Source of the DNA: Stentor roeselii
Taxonomy: Eukaryota; Ciliophora; Heterotrichea; Heterotrichida; Stentoridae
Reading direction: 5' to 3'
DNA length: 64,000 nt
Assembly: GCA_006503475.1 (NCBI GenBank)
Contig: RSEH01000072.1
Location: 108,660 to 172,659 of the forward strand
Shown here: positions 27,948 through 39,000 of the stretch, one piece after another
How the letters are laid out: each line of letters begins with the position of its first letter
How positions within the stretch are numbered: position 1 is the first letter of the stretch
The notes under the pieces: generated by a model
Told to the model about the DNA's origin: nothing
The model's database searches: none
The model's input: only the letters and a program-made list of their open reading frames with translations
Program-made: the position numbers and the translations under genes

Positions 27948-28847
27948 TTAGCTAAAATCTTCTTCCACTTCTTTATTGATAAACGACTTGGCCTTCAACA
28001 GGACTTTAGTCTTCCACCTATCAATAGGTGTGATTCTATTAAAAGCGTATAAAACAGTTTCAAAGCCATTCACATCATTTCCCCGAATAGCCCCAACCAA
28101 GTCCCTAACAAGTTTATTCTCCCTAGAAGTCTCATAACTAGGATCCTTCATCGAGTACTTATTACTTCCATTTTCCGCTCCAACCAAATCATCATTTGCC
28201 AAATAAAGCAACCCAGCTTTAAAAAACGAGTCCTTCGCTGAGAACCTTGTCAAGTTATGCATCAAGTATCTTTCCCCAACATCTTCAAAAATCTTAATAG
28301 CTTTAATAATAGTCGCAGTATCCAAAGATTCAAAAGTACTCAATTCCGCTACTTTCAATAAACAACTATTCGCAGTAGAGTCGCCATTATCCATTTCATA
28401 CAACTCAGCAGCGTGGGCGTAGTTCTGAGCAGCAAGGCCTAACATCTCATCAGCTTCATAAATCTCGGCGATTTGCTTGCGAAGCCTTGCACCCATAGAG
28501 ATTTTTCCACTAGAAACCATAATTTCAACAGCACGGTTGTAATAAGTGACAGCTTCTGATGTGTTCACTTTTCTTAAAACATTTCCAGCTTCTGAGAAAT
28601 AATTCGCTGCTTCTTCAGGACGACATTCAGCACATTTCACAAAACAAGAGGCGGAGTTTTGGACTATTTATATTTTACAGTCTTTAGCCAAACGGTAAAA
28701 GTTGGCAGCTTGTTTGAAAAACTCGGAAGCTTCTTCTAAACGGTCTTCTTTGTTGCCGAAAACTCTTCCCATAAGTCCTGGCTTTAATTTTTTAACACCT
28801 TTTGCGTAAGCTTCTGAGGCTTGTTTCGCGTACCCTTCTTCTGCCAT
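27948..28847 (-). CDS. NAPA: Alpha-SNAP, spliced, 294 aa
   Basis: Exons 28847-28679 and 28663-27948 are joined across a 15-nt intron. The protein starts MAEEGYAKQASEAYAKGVKK and is an all-helical TPR-like superhelix; RLEEASEFFKQAANFYRLAKD, ECRPEEAANYFSEAGNVLRK, EAVTYYNRAVEIM and KQIAEIYEADEM are family signatures. Alpha-SNAP recruits NSF to SNARE complexes for disassembly after fusion. The final WKTKVLLKAKSFINKE holds the basic/Leu residues that stimulate NSF. Total length equals the usual 295 or so. Confidence 0.93.
28664..28678 (-). other. 15-nt intron in alpha-SNAP gene
   Basis: GTAAAATATAAATAG on the minus strand, phase 1, with in-frame TAA. It joins FYRLAKD to FQNSASCFVKCAE. A at position 10. 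Confidence 0.9.
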
Positions 28848-28894
28848 TTATTAGACTTGATTAGGGAGAAAATTAAAGAGTTAGGTTAGAATGG

Positions 28895-29635
28895 TCAAGG
28901 TTTTCGCTTCTCTGCTAGGTATTTTAAGTAGGGCTCGTTAAAGTAGTCGGAAAGGTCTGGCTTTGGCTGGTCTGGGCGTGTTCTTCGTGTTAAAGAACGA
29001 GTTTTGATAGGCCGAGCACTTCCTTCTGGCCTTGAAGCGGTTTTAGGTCGACTTAATTTCCACCCTGAGATTCCTACTCGATTATAAGGCATCACTACTG
29101 CTTTTTTTGGAATAATACCGTCTTCCACGTTACTTTTCTTAATGCAGATAAAGGCCTTTGGCCTTGCGTAGGTGTGGATTATTTTTTCATTGTAAATCTC
29201 GGGGTCGGGAAAGTTTTCTTCTTCTTGTTTTTCTTCACTTTTCTCGAAGGATATGTCGGAAATCAACGGCGCTGGGTTTGGGATGTTTATCAGTCGATTC
29301 AGCATACGACTGGAGGTCTTTCGGTCACTCAGAGAACTATTAATTAAAGTTAGAGGAACGTCTTTGCAGGCCTCTAATGGTGACAGGTAAGGAATTGGAG
29401 AACGTTTTGATAAAATTCCGATTTGACCTTTTGTGATTCCTAAGTATTTTATTGAATATAAAGGACCTGATGATTGGTCTTCTTTTAGTTGTAGGTCTTG
29501 ACCTTGCATGAACATTGATGAAGATGTTTGACATTCTTGAGGTGACTCTGAAGTCCTGCAAGCGTGGATTAGGTTTTTGGACTTTTTGTCTTTTAACTTG
29601 TCAGGAGCTGCACTTTCCCAGATGTACCGATTCAT
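28895..29635 (-). CDS. Unknown basic protein, 246 aa
   Basis: I use ATG 29635 (MNRYIWESAAPDKLKDKKSK); the three extra upstream codons begin with TTG. The protein is Ser/Pro/Arg-rich, with an acidic stretch (EKSEEKQEEENFPDPE, about residues 132-147) and an Arg/Pro-rich C-terminal half (RPKTASRPEGSARPIKTRSL), ending YLKYLAEKRKP. No domain is recognised; low complexity suggests a microtubule or scaffold binder, which is only inference. Confidence 0.65.
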   Translation of the reverse strand: MNRYIWESAAPDKLKDKKSKNLIHACRTSESPQECQTSSSMFMQGQDLQLKEDQSSGPLYSIKYLGITKGQIGILSKRSPIPYLSPLEACKDVPLTLINSSLSDRKTSSRMLNRLINIPNPAPLISDISFEKSEEKQEEENFPDPEIYNEKIIHTYARPKAFICIKKSNVEDGIIPKKAVVMPYNRVGISGWKLSRPKTASRPEGSARPIKTRSLTRRTRPDQPKPDLSDYFNEPYLKYLAEKRKP

Positions 29636-29681
29636 ACTATTCAAATTATTGAAAATTATCTAGTAAATAGCAGCTATCAAG

Positions 29682-31598
29682 TTATTGGTATAAATGACTG
29701 TAAATCAAGGCATAATACTGGTCTTTTTCCGAGACATCAAAACTCCTTGGAGAGTGAAACGGGGTCCGATACTTGAATATCAAAAACGAATAAAGTGCAG
29801 TTAAAAAACTCGCAACCGACAGAAACCCTCCAATATAAACCAAAACATCGAACCCGCTCGCCATGAAAATCCCAGAGTTGATCCCCTGACTAATGCTTAT
29901 AACAATTAAAAGGTAAAACAAAACCGTTCCTTGCATGAAAGTCCCTGGACCAGGTTCAACTCGATAGACATAAAGCAAGTTATACTTATCCAGCCAGTAT
30001 TTGACAGTCATGAACAAGCAGCCAAAGGGGAGGATGATTGGCATGGAAATGGAAAAGACAAGAGTAATGCAAAGAATAATCAAAACTCGTGAATATTCAT
30101 AAGCGAAGTCAAAAACTGGAGCGGTTTTGAACTCGAATGATTTACGGTATATGTAAAAATCCCATAAAAAATACTGATTCGTTATCGCAAGGTCTAAAAA
30201 GTTACTTCCAAGTGACATGGAAAGAATGAAATTCACGTAAAATTCACCTACTTTCACGATATTCGTTACTAAAGTTATGTTCCACATTGTTATATCGACT
30301 TTTGAAAGCTTTTGAACTACGCTTTCTAAAGTTATTGCCTCTAATAAAGGGAAAAAAATCAGGATTCCTAAACAATATCCGAAGTACTTCAAAAAAGCGT
30401 TTGAAGTTGCTTTGGAGAATAAGAAATGACGCTCTTGGTCTATCAGGAACTTTATTGCAAGGGGAATGATTATTGAGTAAAAGAGACTCGTGAAAAGGGA
30501 TGGAAGGGAGTATGTCAAAAATGATGTCGATTTTTGAGGAAGGTTTAGGTCTTTTAGTAATGATATCACCACTCCTACTAGGGCTAGAGGAGTTAAAAGG
30601 ATCAGAAATATCAGAACGAATAAAATGTTTAGGACTACTTTTGTGAACATACCTGCCATTTCTGAACTTGGCGAATTTTTCCAAAGAATGTCAGAGTAGA
30701 GCGGAGCTTCTTTGATTTTCCATTTGTCCATTCCAACTCCTAAACTCTCATTAGCTTCAAAAGTAGAAATAATAAAGCTCGCAATCATAGGTTGTTTACA
30801 AAGAACAAATCCAAACCCAGCATTTCTCTCACCAACACCATCAGTCCCCTGCCTAAACCTATCCTGAAAACTTTTATCCAAATGCTGATCAAGTAATTGT
30901 TCAACTTTTCCCTCCCTTCCATTAACCTTATCCCTAATAATCCCATCAGCTCCTTTGATCTCAGGAATAACTTTAGCAGAGACAACATTTCCAATAGAAA
31001 AAGTTTCAATTTTTTCTTTAAAAATCGGTTCCAAATGAGCAGGTGATAATTTTTTGGGAAGTCCATAAACCATGACAGTGCATTGCCTTCTATACTCCTC
31101 TTGCATATCTTCAAACTAAATAACCCTCACCCTTGGAAAGTGCTCCGGAGTCCGGTCTTTAAGCTGATAAAACATATAAGCAACGAAATAAACCCCAATA
31201 GAAAAAAAAACACTGCACATTGCAGGGATAAGAAGACTTAAATCATCACTTTGCATTCCTTCAATCGACAATTGCGACAAAGATGAAGCAGATGGAAGCG
31301 GCTGAGAGTCATAAATCGGGACGAGACTAAGAAGAGCGATGACAGAGTAAAGCAGAAGAAGCAAACAAAGAGCCTTTAAAAGTGTCAGGTAGTTGTAAGC
31401 GTCTTGACCTCCCGCTATTGAAATTTCTGTTATTGTGATCGAGTAGACCTGGGCTATTGTCGACGTGATTGACGAGTGAGTCATTTGAGTCCCTGTCACT
31501 ACCCGCTTTTTCCTTGAGTAAAGATAAACCAGAACTAAGAAAATCACGCAAAAGTTCGATATTAAGGTCGTTATCAGAGCTAAAACTCCACGTTCCAT
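29682..31598 (-). CDS. OSCA/TMEM63 (CSC1-like) cation channel, spliced, 633 aa
   Basis: Exons 31598-31131 and 31115-29682. Three N-terminal helices precede a cytosolic RRM-like region (CTVMVYGLPKKLSPAHLEPIF about residues 165-190 and NAGFGFVLCKQP), then a block of about eight helices with PLALVGVVISLL and the pore-region FLWDFYIYRKSF, closing with LFMTVKYWLDKYNLLYVYR. This order is that of OSCA/TMEM63 mechanosensitive, Ca2+-permeable channels. Start ATG 31598 follows TATAA. The start codon faces the K+ channel gene 15 bp away. The splice donor is GTG rather than GTA. Confidence 0.88.
31116..31130 (-). other. 15-nt intron with GTG donor in OSCA/TMEM63 gene
   Basis: GTGAGGGTTATTTAG on the minus strand, phase 0, in-frame TAG. 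Removal joins HFPR to FEDMQEEYRR and unites two halves of the channel. A at position 10. Confidence 0.88.
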
Positions 31599-31613
31599 TT
31601 ATATTTGATATAC
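31599..31613. promoter_or_regulatory. 15-bp divergent promoter region between two channel genes
   Basis: TTATATTTGATATAC is all that separates the OSCA/TMEM63 and K+ channel start codons. TATAA abuts the minus-strand ATG. A shared promoter is inferred from position. Confidence 0.45.
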
Positions 31614-32903
31614 ATGAAAGAAACTGCGGATCAGATCAAGGAACAAATCGAACTCGTTGATAAAAAAGTCAAAAGTAAAGTTCTTGACTTACTCAAACCT
31701 GCAAATTCCTTCAAACTGCCTCAAGAAGACTTTCAAAAATCTCAAGACTGCTTCGAAAGACTAAAAGTTGCTGAACTTTCAAATAGCATTTTAGCCCTTT
31801 CAGGTTTCGCATGTGCAGCAATAGCCTCAGACATTGAATACACACGTTCTTTAGATACTTTCATTGCCAGAGATGTTTTGTTAATCACATGTTCCTTGAG
31901 CACGGTTTTACTTTTGATGAGTGTCGTGTGGAGGACTAAGTGCGGGTTAAAGTGGGAAAGAGCTCGAGCTTTATATAGTAAATTTGATACGATTTGGACT
32001 GCAAGAAAATTAAGGCAGTTGTTGGTGGAGGTCTTGTTGAACATCGTGCATCCGTTGTGGTTTCTTCAGGACTTGGAGTTTGAAAGTCATAACTCAGTTT
32101 ACAACGTTGACTTGAAATACGCTTATAATGACATGTTGATGATTTTCATGATTTGCAGGGTTTATCATTTTGTTAACCTTTACTCGATTTTTAGCAAGTA
32201 CAGGACTGACAGGGCGTATCGAGTCTGTTCTATTAATGGAAGATTCGCAGGCACTTCTTGGGCGGTCAAGTGTGTCATGAATGATAATCCTTTTCGTGTT
32301 GTTTCGGTTATGCTTATCTTTGGAATGCTTATTGGAGGATTTTGTTTGAGGATATTTGAAAGGCCACTTTATATTTATACAAATTTGGACTTTTCTTATT
32401 ATGGAAATGCGATTTGGTGCGTTATTCTTACTATGACTACTGTTGGATATGGAGATTATTACCCTAGTTCATTGCCTGGAAGAATCATTGGACTTGTTAT
32501 TTGTATCTGGGGAGTCCTCATGGTTTCTATCATGGTCTGTAGTGTTACTAATATGCTCAGTCTCTCTACTTTTGAGGAAAAAACTCTTAGTCTTTATAGA
32601 AAACTCGCTTTTCGAGAAGCAATTAAAGTCGCTGCTGCAAATATGCTTGTTAATGCCTATCGATTCAAACAAACTAGAAGAAAAGATCCGGAAAATGATA
32701 AACTTATTTCTATTAGACTTGCTAGATTTCAAAGAAGTTTGAAGGAATTTCAGAGGTTTCGATTAAAAAAAAAAATTTTGTATAATCTTAACAGCACTGA
32801 GGATAATATTGATAGGAGGATCAATTATATTAATACGTTAGTCAGAAGGTATAGCGATAATCAGCTGAGACTCCAGCTAAGTTTAGCTGAGTTGCTTAAT
32901 TAA
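31614..32903 (+). CDS. Potassium channel, SK/calcium-activated-like, 429 aa
   Basis: ATG 31614 replaces an in-frame TTG nine bases upstream. Several hydrophobic segments precede the pore: about residues 58-80, 90-108, 135-150, 175-195 and 230-250. The pore loop is WCVILTMTTVGYGDYYP with the K+ filter TVGYGD, followed by the last helix GRIIGLVICIWGVLMVS. There is no Arg-rich voltage sensor of the usual type, and a long cytosolic helix after the pore (residues about 325-429) fits the calmodulin-binding tail of SK channels. The family is sure; the SK branch is probable. Confidence 0.88.
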   Translation: MKETADQIKEQIELVDKKVKSKVLDLLKPANSFKLPQEDFQKSQDCFERLKVAELSNSILALSGFACAAIASDIEYTRSLDTFIARDVLLITCSLSTVLLLMSVVWRTKCGLKWERARALYSKFDTIWTARKLRQLLVEVLLNIVHPLWFLQDLEFESHNSVYNVDLKYAYNDMLMIFMICRVYHFVNLYSIFSKYRTDRAYRVCSINGRFAGTSWAVKCVMNDNPFRVVSVMLIFGMLIGGFCLRIFERPLYIYTNLDFSYYGNAIWCVILTMTTVGYGDYYPSSLPGRIIGLVICIWGVLMVSIMVCSVTNMLSLSTFEEKTLSLYRKLAFREAIKVAAANMLVNAYRFKQTRRKDPENDKLISIRLARFQRSLKEFQRFRLKKKILYNLNSTEDNIDRRINYINTLVRRYSDNQLRLQLSLAELLN

Positions 32904-33074
32904 TTTAATTCTTTATTTTTTAATTCTTGGATTAACTTGAGTTATATCATGCTCAGTAAATCAAACCAAAGAATATCAAAACAATAAACATCAATAGTCC
33001 TCATAAAACATCCTCAAATCATTTAAACAAATAATAAATCTCCCTTAATCCTAAGATGTTACTATAAACATCAA

Positions 33075-33623
33075 CTAATTACGAGGAGGTGGCTTCAACT
33101 TAAACAACTTGCTTCCACCCTGATTTCTGACATTCCCAGAACCAGGCTGAACTCCAGCCCCTCCAAGTGAAAAAGTCTCTCCTTGCCTAAGCTGCAGATG
33201 TGAAAGGTCAGGTCCTGCAGTCTCAACAACCGGTTTACTTTCATTCTTAATCCTATCAACAAAATCCACAAGTGCCGCCCAAAAGTCAAAAGCGTCATTT
33301 CTTTCTTCAAAGCCCATTCCAATATAAACCTTAGCCCCATTAGGAGCCACTAAAGTCAAAACATAATAACGTGAAGAGTCTCTACATCTTTCAACAGAAC
33401 GTTCAAAGGCTTCAGGGTCGACTTGACAAGATACAAAAAGTTGATTTTCTCTATTCAACAGCTGAATAAAGCAAAATTTTCCCTTCGCTATTATTTTTAA
33501 CTTGCCTTGAAAGATGCAGTTTTTCCATTCCTCGGCTAGATGGCCTGTTGAACGTGCCGCTGGAGGAATTTCATAAGCTCTGCATTCGTTTTTTTGGAGA
33601 AGAAGGTACTCGATGTCGTCCAT
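33075..33623 (-). CDS. NECAP: NECAP-like clathrin adaptor-associated protein, 182 aa
   Basis: I choose ATG 33623 (MDDIEYLLLQKNECRAYEIP); the ORF runs further upstream without family similarity. The domain contains AYEIPPAARSTGHLAEEWKN, KLKIIAKGKFCFIQL, DSSRYYVLTL, and IGMGFEERNDAFDFWAALVDF, all in the order of the NECAP PH-like fold that binds AP-2 and other adaptors at clathrin-coated pits. The C-terminal 50 residues are Gly/Pro-rich with LRQGETFSL, resembling the short adaptor-binding tail. It ends NQGGSKLFKLKPPPRN. Confidence 0.9.
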   Translation of the reverse strand: MDDIEYLLLQKNECRAYEIPPAARSTGHLAEEWKNCIFQGKLKIIAKGKFCFIQLLNRENQLFVSCQVDPEAFERSVERCRDSSRYYVLTLVAPNGAKVYIGMGFEERNDAFDFWAALVDFVDRIKNESKPVVETAGPDLSHLQLRQGETFSLGGAGVQPGSGNVRNQGGSKLFKLKPPPRN

Positions 33624-33730
33624 GATGTTTATTAAAAAATTTCTAGATTTATGAAGTTTTGAAGCTTTTCTAAGGATCAGCTCTGGATGAAGATAAAGAC
33701 TTGAAAAGGGTTTACTTGAAAAGGTTATAA

Positions 33731-34615
33731 ATGGAAAAACTTGTACCTCCAAATATTTTTGTTTTGAAACAAGAAGAAGTGAAGAACATGTCAGTTAAAA
33801 CTGAGGATTTTTACACGATTTTAATTAAAAAACTTAGAGAAAAACCTGGGTACTTCACTTTAAACCTCCCTGAGACTATTGTGAAAGGATTTGGACTTGA
33901 AAATGGTTACCTTGCCCACTTAGATGAAGGGACTTTAGTCTACTCTGAAGAAATCAACAAACACACTTTAAACCGCTTTTTCCGTCGTTGTTCTTACTAC
34001 AAATCTTCTGACTTTCCAGTCTGTGTCTGTAAAACAATAAACAAGAACAACAAATTCGAGTCAATCGTTTTCAAAACACTTGCTGATGCAGAAGCTCAAT
34101 GGAAAAACAACAGTTCAATAATAATCCAAAGGTTCATTGCGAACACCACAGAAGTCTTTTTTAAAGCAAGAATCAGTTTTTTAGTATCAAAAGACCAGTA
34201 TTCAGGGAAAATTCTTTGGAAAGACCAGGACTCAAACTTTAAAATCTGTCGAGAAGAGACAATCAACGAAGAAGAAATCCGAGTTTCTAAGATTTTCAAG
34301 GAACAGATGAGAAATCTCAAGGAAATCTTGGAACTTGACACGAAAAAACTGGAAATCTCTGAAATCATTGCTGATTTTTTACAGGATTTTAAAGGAAACT
34401 GGTTTTTTGTTGATCTTTTTCAAGTAAGGCTGGATAAAAAAAGGTACAAATCTCAAGTTGTGAAAAATGAGGAAAATTTAGATAGAGGAAATGAGTCTTT
34501 TATTTCAGAAGTTGCTGGAAATAGTCTGCAACAAGAGATCATTAAAGACTTCGAAAAAATGCTTAAACCTAAGAAAAAAACAAAGAAAAAAAAGAAAATC
34601 TTGTTTCAAAAATAA
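33731..34615 (+). CDS. Unknown protein with Lys-rich tail, 294 aa
   Basis: ATG 33731 follows GTTATAA. The first 240 residues appear globular (YFTLNLPETIVKGFGLENGY, SSIIIQRFIANTTEVFFKAR, LQDFKGNWFFVDLFQV), and the last 20 are almost all Lys (PKKKTKKKKKILFQK). No family is recognised. It is convergent with the SHIPPO gene, stop codons 11 bp apart. The FKGNW-FFVD phrase looks like a conserved core strand and would be the place to seed a profile search. Confidence 0.7.
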   Translation: MEKLVPPNIFVLKQEEVKNMSVKTEDFYTILIKKLREKPGYFTLNLPETIVKGFGLENGYLAHLDEGTLVYSEEINKHTLNRFFRRCSYYKSSDFPVCVCKTINKNNKFESIVFKTLADAEAQWKNNSSIIIQRFIANTTEVFFKARISFLVSKDQYSGKILWKDQDSNFKICREETINEEEIRVSKIFKEQMRNLKEILELDTKKLEISEIIADFLQDFKGNWFFVDLFQVRLDKKRYKSQVVKNEENLDRGNESFISEVAGNSLQQEIIKDFEKMLKPKKKTKKKKKILFQK

Positions 34616-34626
34616 TCCCTCCTAAA

Positions 34627-35526
34627 TTAAACCTCTTCAAAATCTGGTGCGCGACAGTTATCCCTAGTCTCAAATTTCGTTTTCGTCAAATAAACCCTAG
34701 TCTCTTTCTCATTACTTTTAGCAGAAATTCCGAAAATCTCAAAATTTTTCTGCAATTTGAAGTCTTTTAATCCATTTAAAGGTACTTCTTCATTTTTCCT
34801 TTTAATCAGTCTTCTACTATTTCGAGCCTTATTCTGAGCAGCTAAGTCTTCAGGCATTCTTTTCGCTTTGCCGATGGAGTACCTTGCAGTATTGAATGAT
34901 TTAAAAGAATCATAAGTCCCTGGCCCTGGAGTGTCGCTTCCAGGAAATATTTCTTTTCTTCTGGCAGTGGTCGAGGAGTATTGGATTCCTTTTGACAGGG
35001 CTCGGCCTTCGTATTTCCCTGGGCCTGGTGTTTGACAGGAGGTGCTGAGTTCTTGAGTCTTTTGAAATGTCCAACTCGGAGTTATTGATCGAGAATGACT
35101 CTCGTAACGCCCTGGACCTGGGGTCTTGCATGATGACTCGAAAAACTCTGGTCTTAAACTTTTACCGATACGACTTCCTTTGGCACTTCGGTGAATTGCT
35201 ATTGGAGAGTAGGAACCTGGACCTGGACTCACTGGAGCCTTTTCTTTGGACTTACCTGGCATTGAGTAACGAGGACCTGATGATAAGGGAGACTTTTCGT
35301 AGTCTCCTGGCCCAGGAGTTTGGCATACACGAAAAAGTTCTGCTCTTCGACTTCTGTTAAAATTTCCAGATTCTGGTCTTTTAAAAAATTTTAAGCGCGA
35401 GTTAGAAGATTTCTGTAAAGAAAGTTTGCTGGACTTGGAATAAGAAGTTTTTCTAACACCAAAACTTGAGACCACGTCATCAGCAGTAACGAAAGGGATC
35501 TCGTTCTCGATAGTATTTAATTTCAT
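34627..35526 (-). CDS. SHIPPO (STPGR) repeat protein, 299 aa
   Basis: Five repeats of the PGPG-x-Y type are spaced along the chain: CQTPGPGDYE, SPGPGSYS, CKTPGPGRYE, CQTPGPGKYE and DTPGPGTYD, between about residues 70 and 210. Such repeats occur in ODF3/CIMAP and other microtubule inner or associated proteins of cilia and cortex. The N- and C-terminal ends are basic and unstructured. The match to the repeat consensus is direct; localisation to ciliary or cortical microtubules is inference. Confidence 0.9.
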   Translation of the reverse strand: MKLNTIENEIPFVTADDVVSSFGVRKTSYSKSSKLSLQKSSNSRLKFFKRPESGNFNRSRRAELFRVCQTPGPGDYEKSPLSSGPRYSMPGKSKEKAPVSPGPGSYSPIAIHRSAKGSRIGKSLRPEFFESSCKTPGPGRYESHSRSITPSWTFQKTQELSTSCQTPGPGKYEGRALSKGIQYSSTTARRKEIFPGSDTPGPGTYDSFKSFNTARYSIGKAKRMPEDLAAQNKARNSRRLIKRKNEEVPLNGLKDFKLQKNFEIFGISAKSNEKETRVYLTKTKFETRDNCRAPDFEEV

Positions 35527-36072
35527 TAACTGTATTAAAATTAGTTTTAAAAATTGGAGATAACATTCGAATTTATAAAGATAAGGACGAAGATGTGTTT
35601 AAGAACTTCCTCAGGTAAAGATATGAAAATTTAAATAAATTTATTTCTAATTCAAATCTTTTATGGAAAGATGATGAAAAATATCTTGACTAAAAACAAT
35701 ATCTTCTCTAATCGAAGCTCAAATTAAATAAGATATGAAAAACAACTTAAAAAATGATCAAAACTTTCCAAAATATAAAAAAAAAGTATTAATAACTGTC
35801 ACTCACTAAACCAAAAATCAATTCTAAAAAACAAAATAATTTAAAGTACCCAAAAGAAAAATCATTTTACATAAAACCCCAACAAAATTACCTCTAAACC
35901 TCTAAAATTCTTCCCAAAACAAATAGAGTCTTCATATTTGAATCAGTTAACAATAATTCAAATCTTCCATTTTCCTTCTCCTCTCTAAACCCATCACAAA
36001 CCCCAACTTTTTCCCCATACATAAACTCAAACACAAACATAAAAAGAGTATTCATCCAATAGTATAATAATA
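35527..36072. other. Intergenic, 546 bp, C/A-rich before RICTOR
   Basis: AT-rich sequence whose last 200 bp before the RICTOR start are G-poor and C-rich on the plus strand. The minus-strand ORF at 35894-36193 overlaps the RICTOR N terminus and has no coding character. TATAATAATA precedes the ATG. Confidence 0.6.
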
Positions 36073-39000
36073 ATGGACGATAAACAAGACACAGCAATCC
36101 AAGAACTAAAAAAAGCTTTATCAGAAAGCAAGTCTCCCAACACCTTACTCTACATCTACCAGCGAGTTCGAACTTTGACAGAACCTCCATCAAAAGGACT
36201 TCAAGTCTTCACATTTCCCCCACTTCTAAAGAGTCTTCAATATTTTTTAGCCGATCGAGACCGAGAAGTGCGAGTCGCAGCATTAAGAACATTGCGATAC
36301 ATGGCAATTTGTGAAGAAGTATTAAAACAACTGAGTTCTTATCAAATCCTGCATTTTCTGACTCGATGTTTCGAGACCGAAGGTAAAAATCACGAAAAAA
36401 TCGAGGCTTGCAAGTTTATGAAAAATTGGCTTGAAATCAGTCCTGCGACCTTTCCAAGAGACTTCATGAATGCTTTGGTTGCTTTAGGAGAAACTGACAA
36501 TGAAGAACTAAAAGAATTCGCTGTGGAAGCCATTAGAATCCTTTGTGTTTCTAATTCGAACCTTGTGGCTCAATGTGGAGGGGTCAGGGTGTTAATAGCT
36601 TCGTTGACTGACACCCAGATCTTAATGGAAAATCACGTGAACACAATATTAACCCTTGTTTATCTTCTAAATACCAAAGAAACTCGTGTTTTATTGAAAA
36701 ACGAGTCAGAAGTTTTAAAGATTTTTGCAGTTTTTACCAATTTCGACCAGATTTACCAGGAAACTGAATTCAACTGTTTGTTAAGTCTTGCAAAACTTGT
36801 AGTGAAAACAATGTCTAGAAGTTGGGTCGGACTTTTTTTCTTGGCAAGTCGGGTGTTTAAAGATATCTTGAAAGCTTTAGTCGTTCCTTGCGACTTGAGG
36901 ATAAAAGTCGCAGTTTTAGAGACTTTGGAAGAAATGTTAAACCTTCAGATCGATACTTCAGTTAACAGGCCGAATTTGTTAAAGACTTACTTGGGGCTAA
37001 TGACGAAATCTTTACTTGACTCAAATGTTGTTTCTTTGTTAAATCAAGTCATCAGCACAACCAAGTCAAAACTAGTCCCAAGATGCAAAAACATCTTAAG
37101 AAAACTTTACATTTATTCTAATGACCTACTTCCAGAAGAAGCCCTGAAAGTTTTCACGAATGTCAAGGTCAACTTTACAAGTGGGGAAAATTGGCAGGGT
37201 TCTATTAAAAATAGTAACTTTTTGTATCTTTGTTGTCAGGAAGTCAGCAAAGAACCTTTCAACTGCCTTGAGTCCAGTGATTTAGTAATTCGAGAAATTT
37301 TTAAAAGTTATCAAGCCAGAGGTGTTGAAAGTGATGCTTTGTGTGAAGTCATCAGAAAGTCTCGGATTATGGAAGACTGCTCTAAGTGGAAGTGGGATTT
37401 GATATCTTCTCTTTTGTTTCAAGCTGAGCAAAAAGAAAGTATTTTCATTGCTTTGGTTAAAGAAAACGTTTTCCGGTCATTGATTAACTTCTTCACACCT
37501 TCAAGACAGAAGTTCTCAGCACTTGCTTACCGTCCTGAGAACTTCCAAGTTGCTGAAATAGGAAGAAGAGTTTTTCTGTTATTAACAAGTCACTCTGAAG
37601 GTGTAGAGTTACTTTCCACATCTCCAGTAGAGGACTTTTTCCTGATCCGAGTGAGTTTTTTTGAAGAATTAAGACTTTTTCTAGAAAAAGAAGTGTTAAA
37701 ACACGGGAATTTCTCAGTAGAAGACAGTTCTCGTTTATTTTCACTTGAAACCGTATCTCAAACAATGACCAGAGAGTACTTGAAATGGTTAGCTCTACTC
37801 ACATTCAATGAAAAAGGTGTGAATCTCTTATCTTCCCTGAGCCTTGACACGATTCTCCTTAACCTAAGCCTTGTGCCTCACATAAGCTCCGTTCTTTTAC
37901 CTTACCTGAACTACCAAGAAGCCCTTTGCAAGACCTTCATCTCAATTTCACTATCTTCCCCAAAGTCCAGCCTAAAGCACCAAAGCTTGCAACAACTTCA
38001 TCTTCTTCACAAAGCCGGAAACCACGACTTGTCCTGGGCAGTTCGAGAACTCGTCACACTTGCTCAGTCTTCAGAAACAGGAAAGCCTTTCGTTTCTCTT
38101 CTAACTGAACTCAACCAAGACCCTCGATGTCGAGCGGCTTTCATTGAAACAGGTCAGGACCTGAGAAAACTTGGAGAAGAAGGCAAAAATTGTCTTATTT
38201 CTCTTCTTTCAAGTGAAGCTGGAGTCGCGTATCTCAACAACCTGGATTTTATTTCTGGAGAAATCGAGAACTGGACGCTGCATGGACATGAAAATTACAT
38301 AAAACAACTTGAAAATAAAAGTGAAACTGGACTTAACCTCGAGTTCAAAGCTTTTGCTTTAGAAATTTTTACGCCTTTTAAAAATTCTGTTGATGATCGG
38401 GCTGAATGTCTTTGGCTTTCGAGGATTCCTTTTTATGTGAAACTTGAAGTGACCAACCAAAAGTCTCAACTTTTTCCTGTTGTTGTTCAGGTCGACTCTG
38501 ATGATGTTTTCATTCAAGCTCTTGATGTGAAGGCTAAACTTCTGCAAGGGGACTCAGGGCAAGTTTGCTTGATGGTCGCAGGGAACTTTGTGGGAAGTCA
38601 AGGAAATGAAAACCAGAACTGGGTGAAGTTCGATGTTGCCACCTTGGAAAAAAACCCGAAATATGAAAACTGTGGAGTTATTTTTCATTCTATTAACGAC
38701 AGAAATTCAGTATTATTAAAAAGTTGCAGCTTTCGAGTTAAAATCATGCCGAAGGTCTGTTCAAAGTTAGAATTTCCTGTTCATTTATTTGCAGAACTAG
38801 GAAAAACTGAAACTGGCTTTCGAGAACTAACGAAAAGAATTGATATTCAGCAGTTTGTGAATTGTTTAACTGCTCATGAAAGCATTTTTCATAAAAGAGT
38901 CGCGTTGTGGGCTCTTGGGAATATTGGAAGCACTGAAATAGGCGCTAGGTACCTGCAAGGTCTCCAGGCAGTTAAAGTAATGACGCAAGTCGCTGAAGAA

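Noticed and set aside
30785-31114. 109-residue minus-strand ORF
   Set aside because: Alternate frame of the OSCA/TMEM63 gene.
35894-36193. 99-residue minus-strand ORF
   Set aside because: Overlaps the RICTOR N terminus antisense, with no domain or start context.
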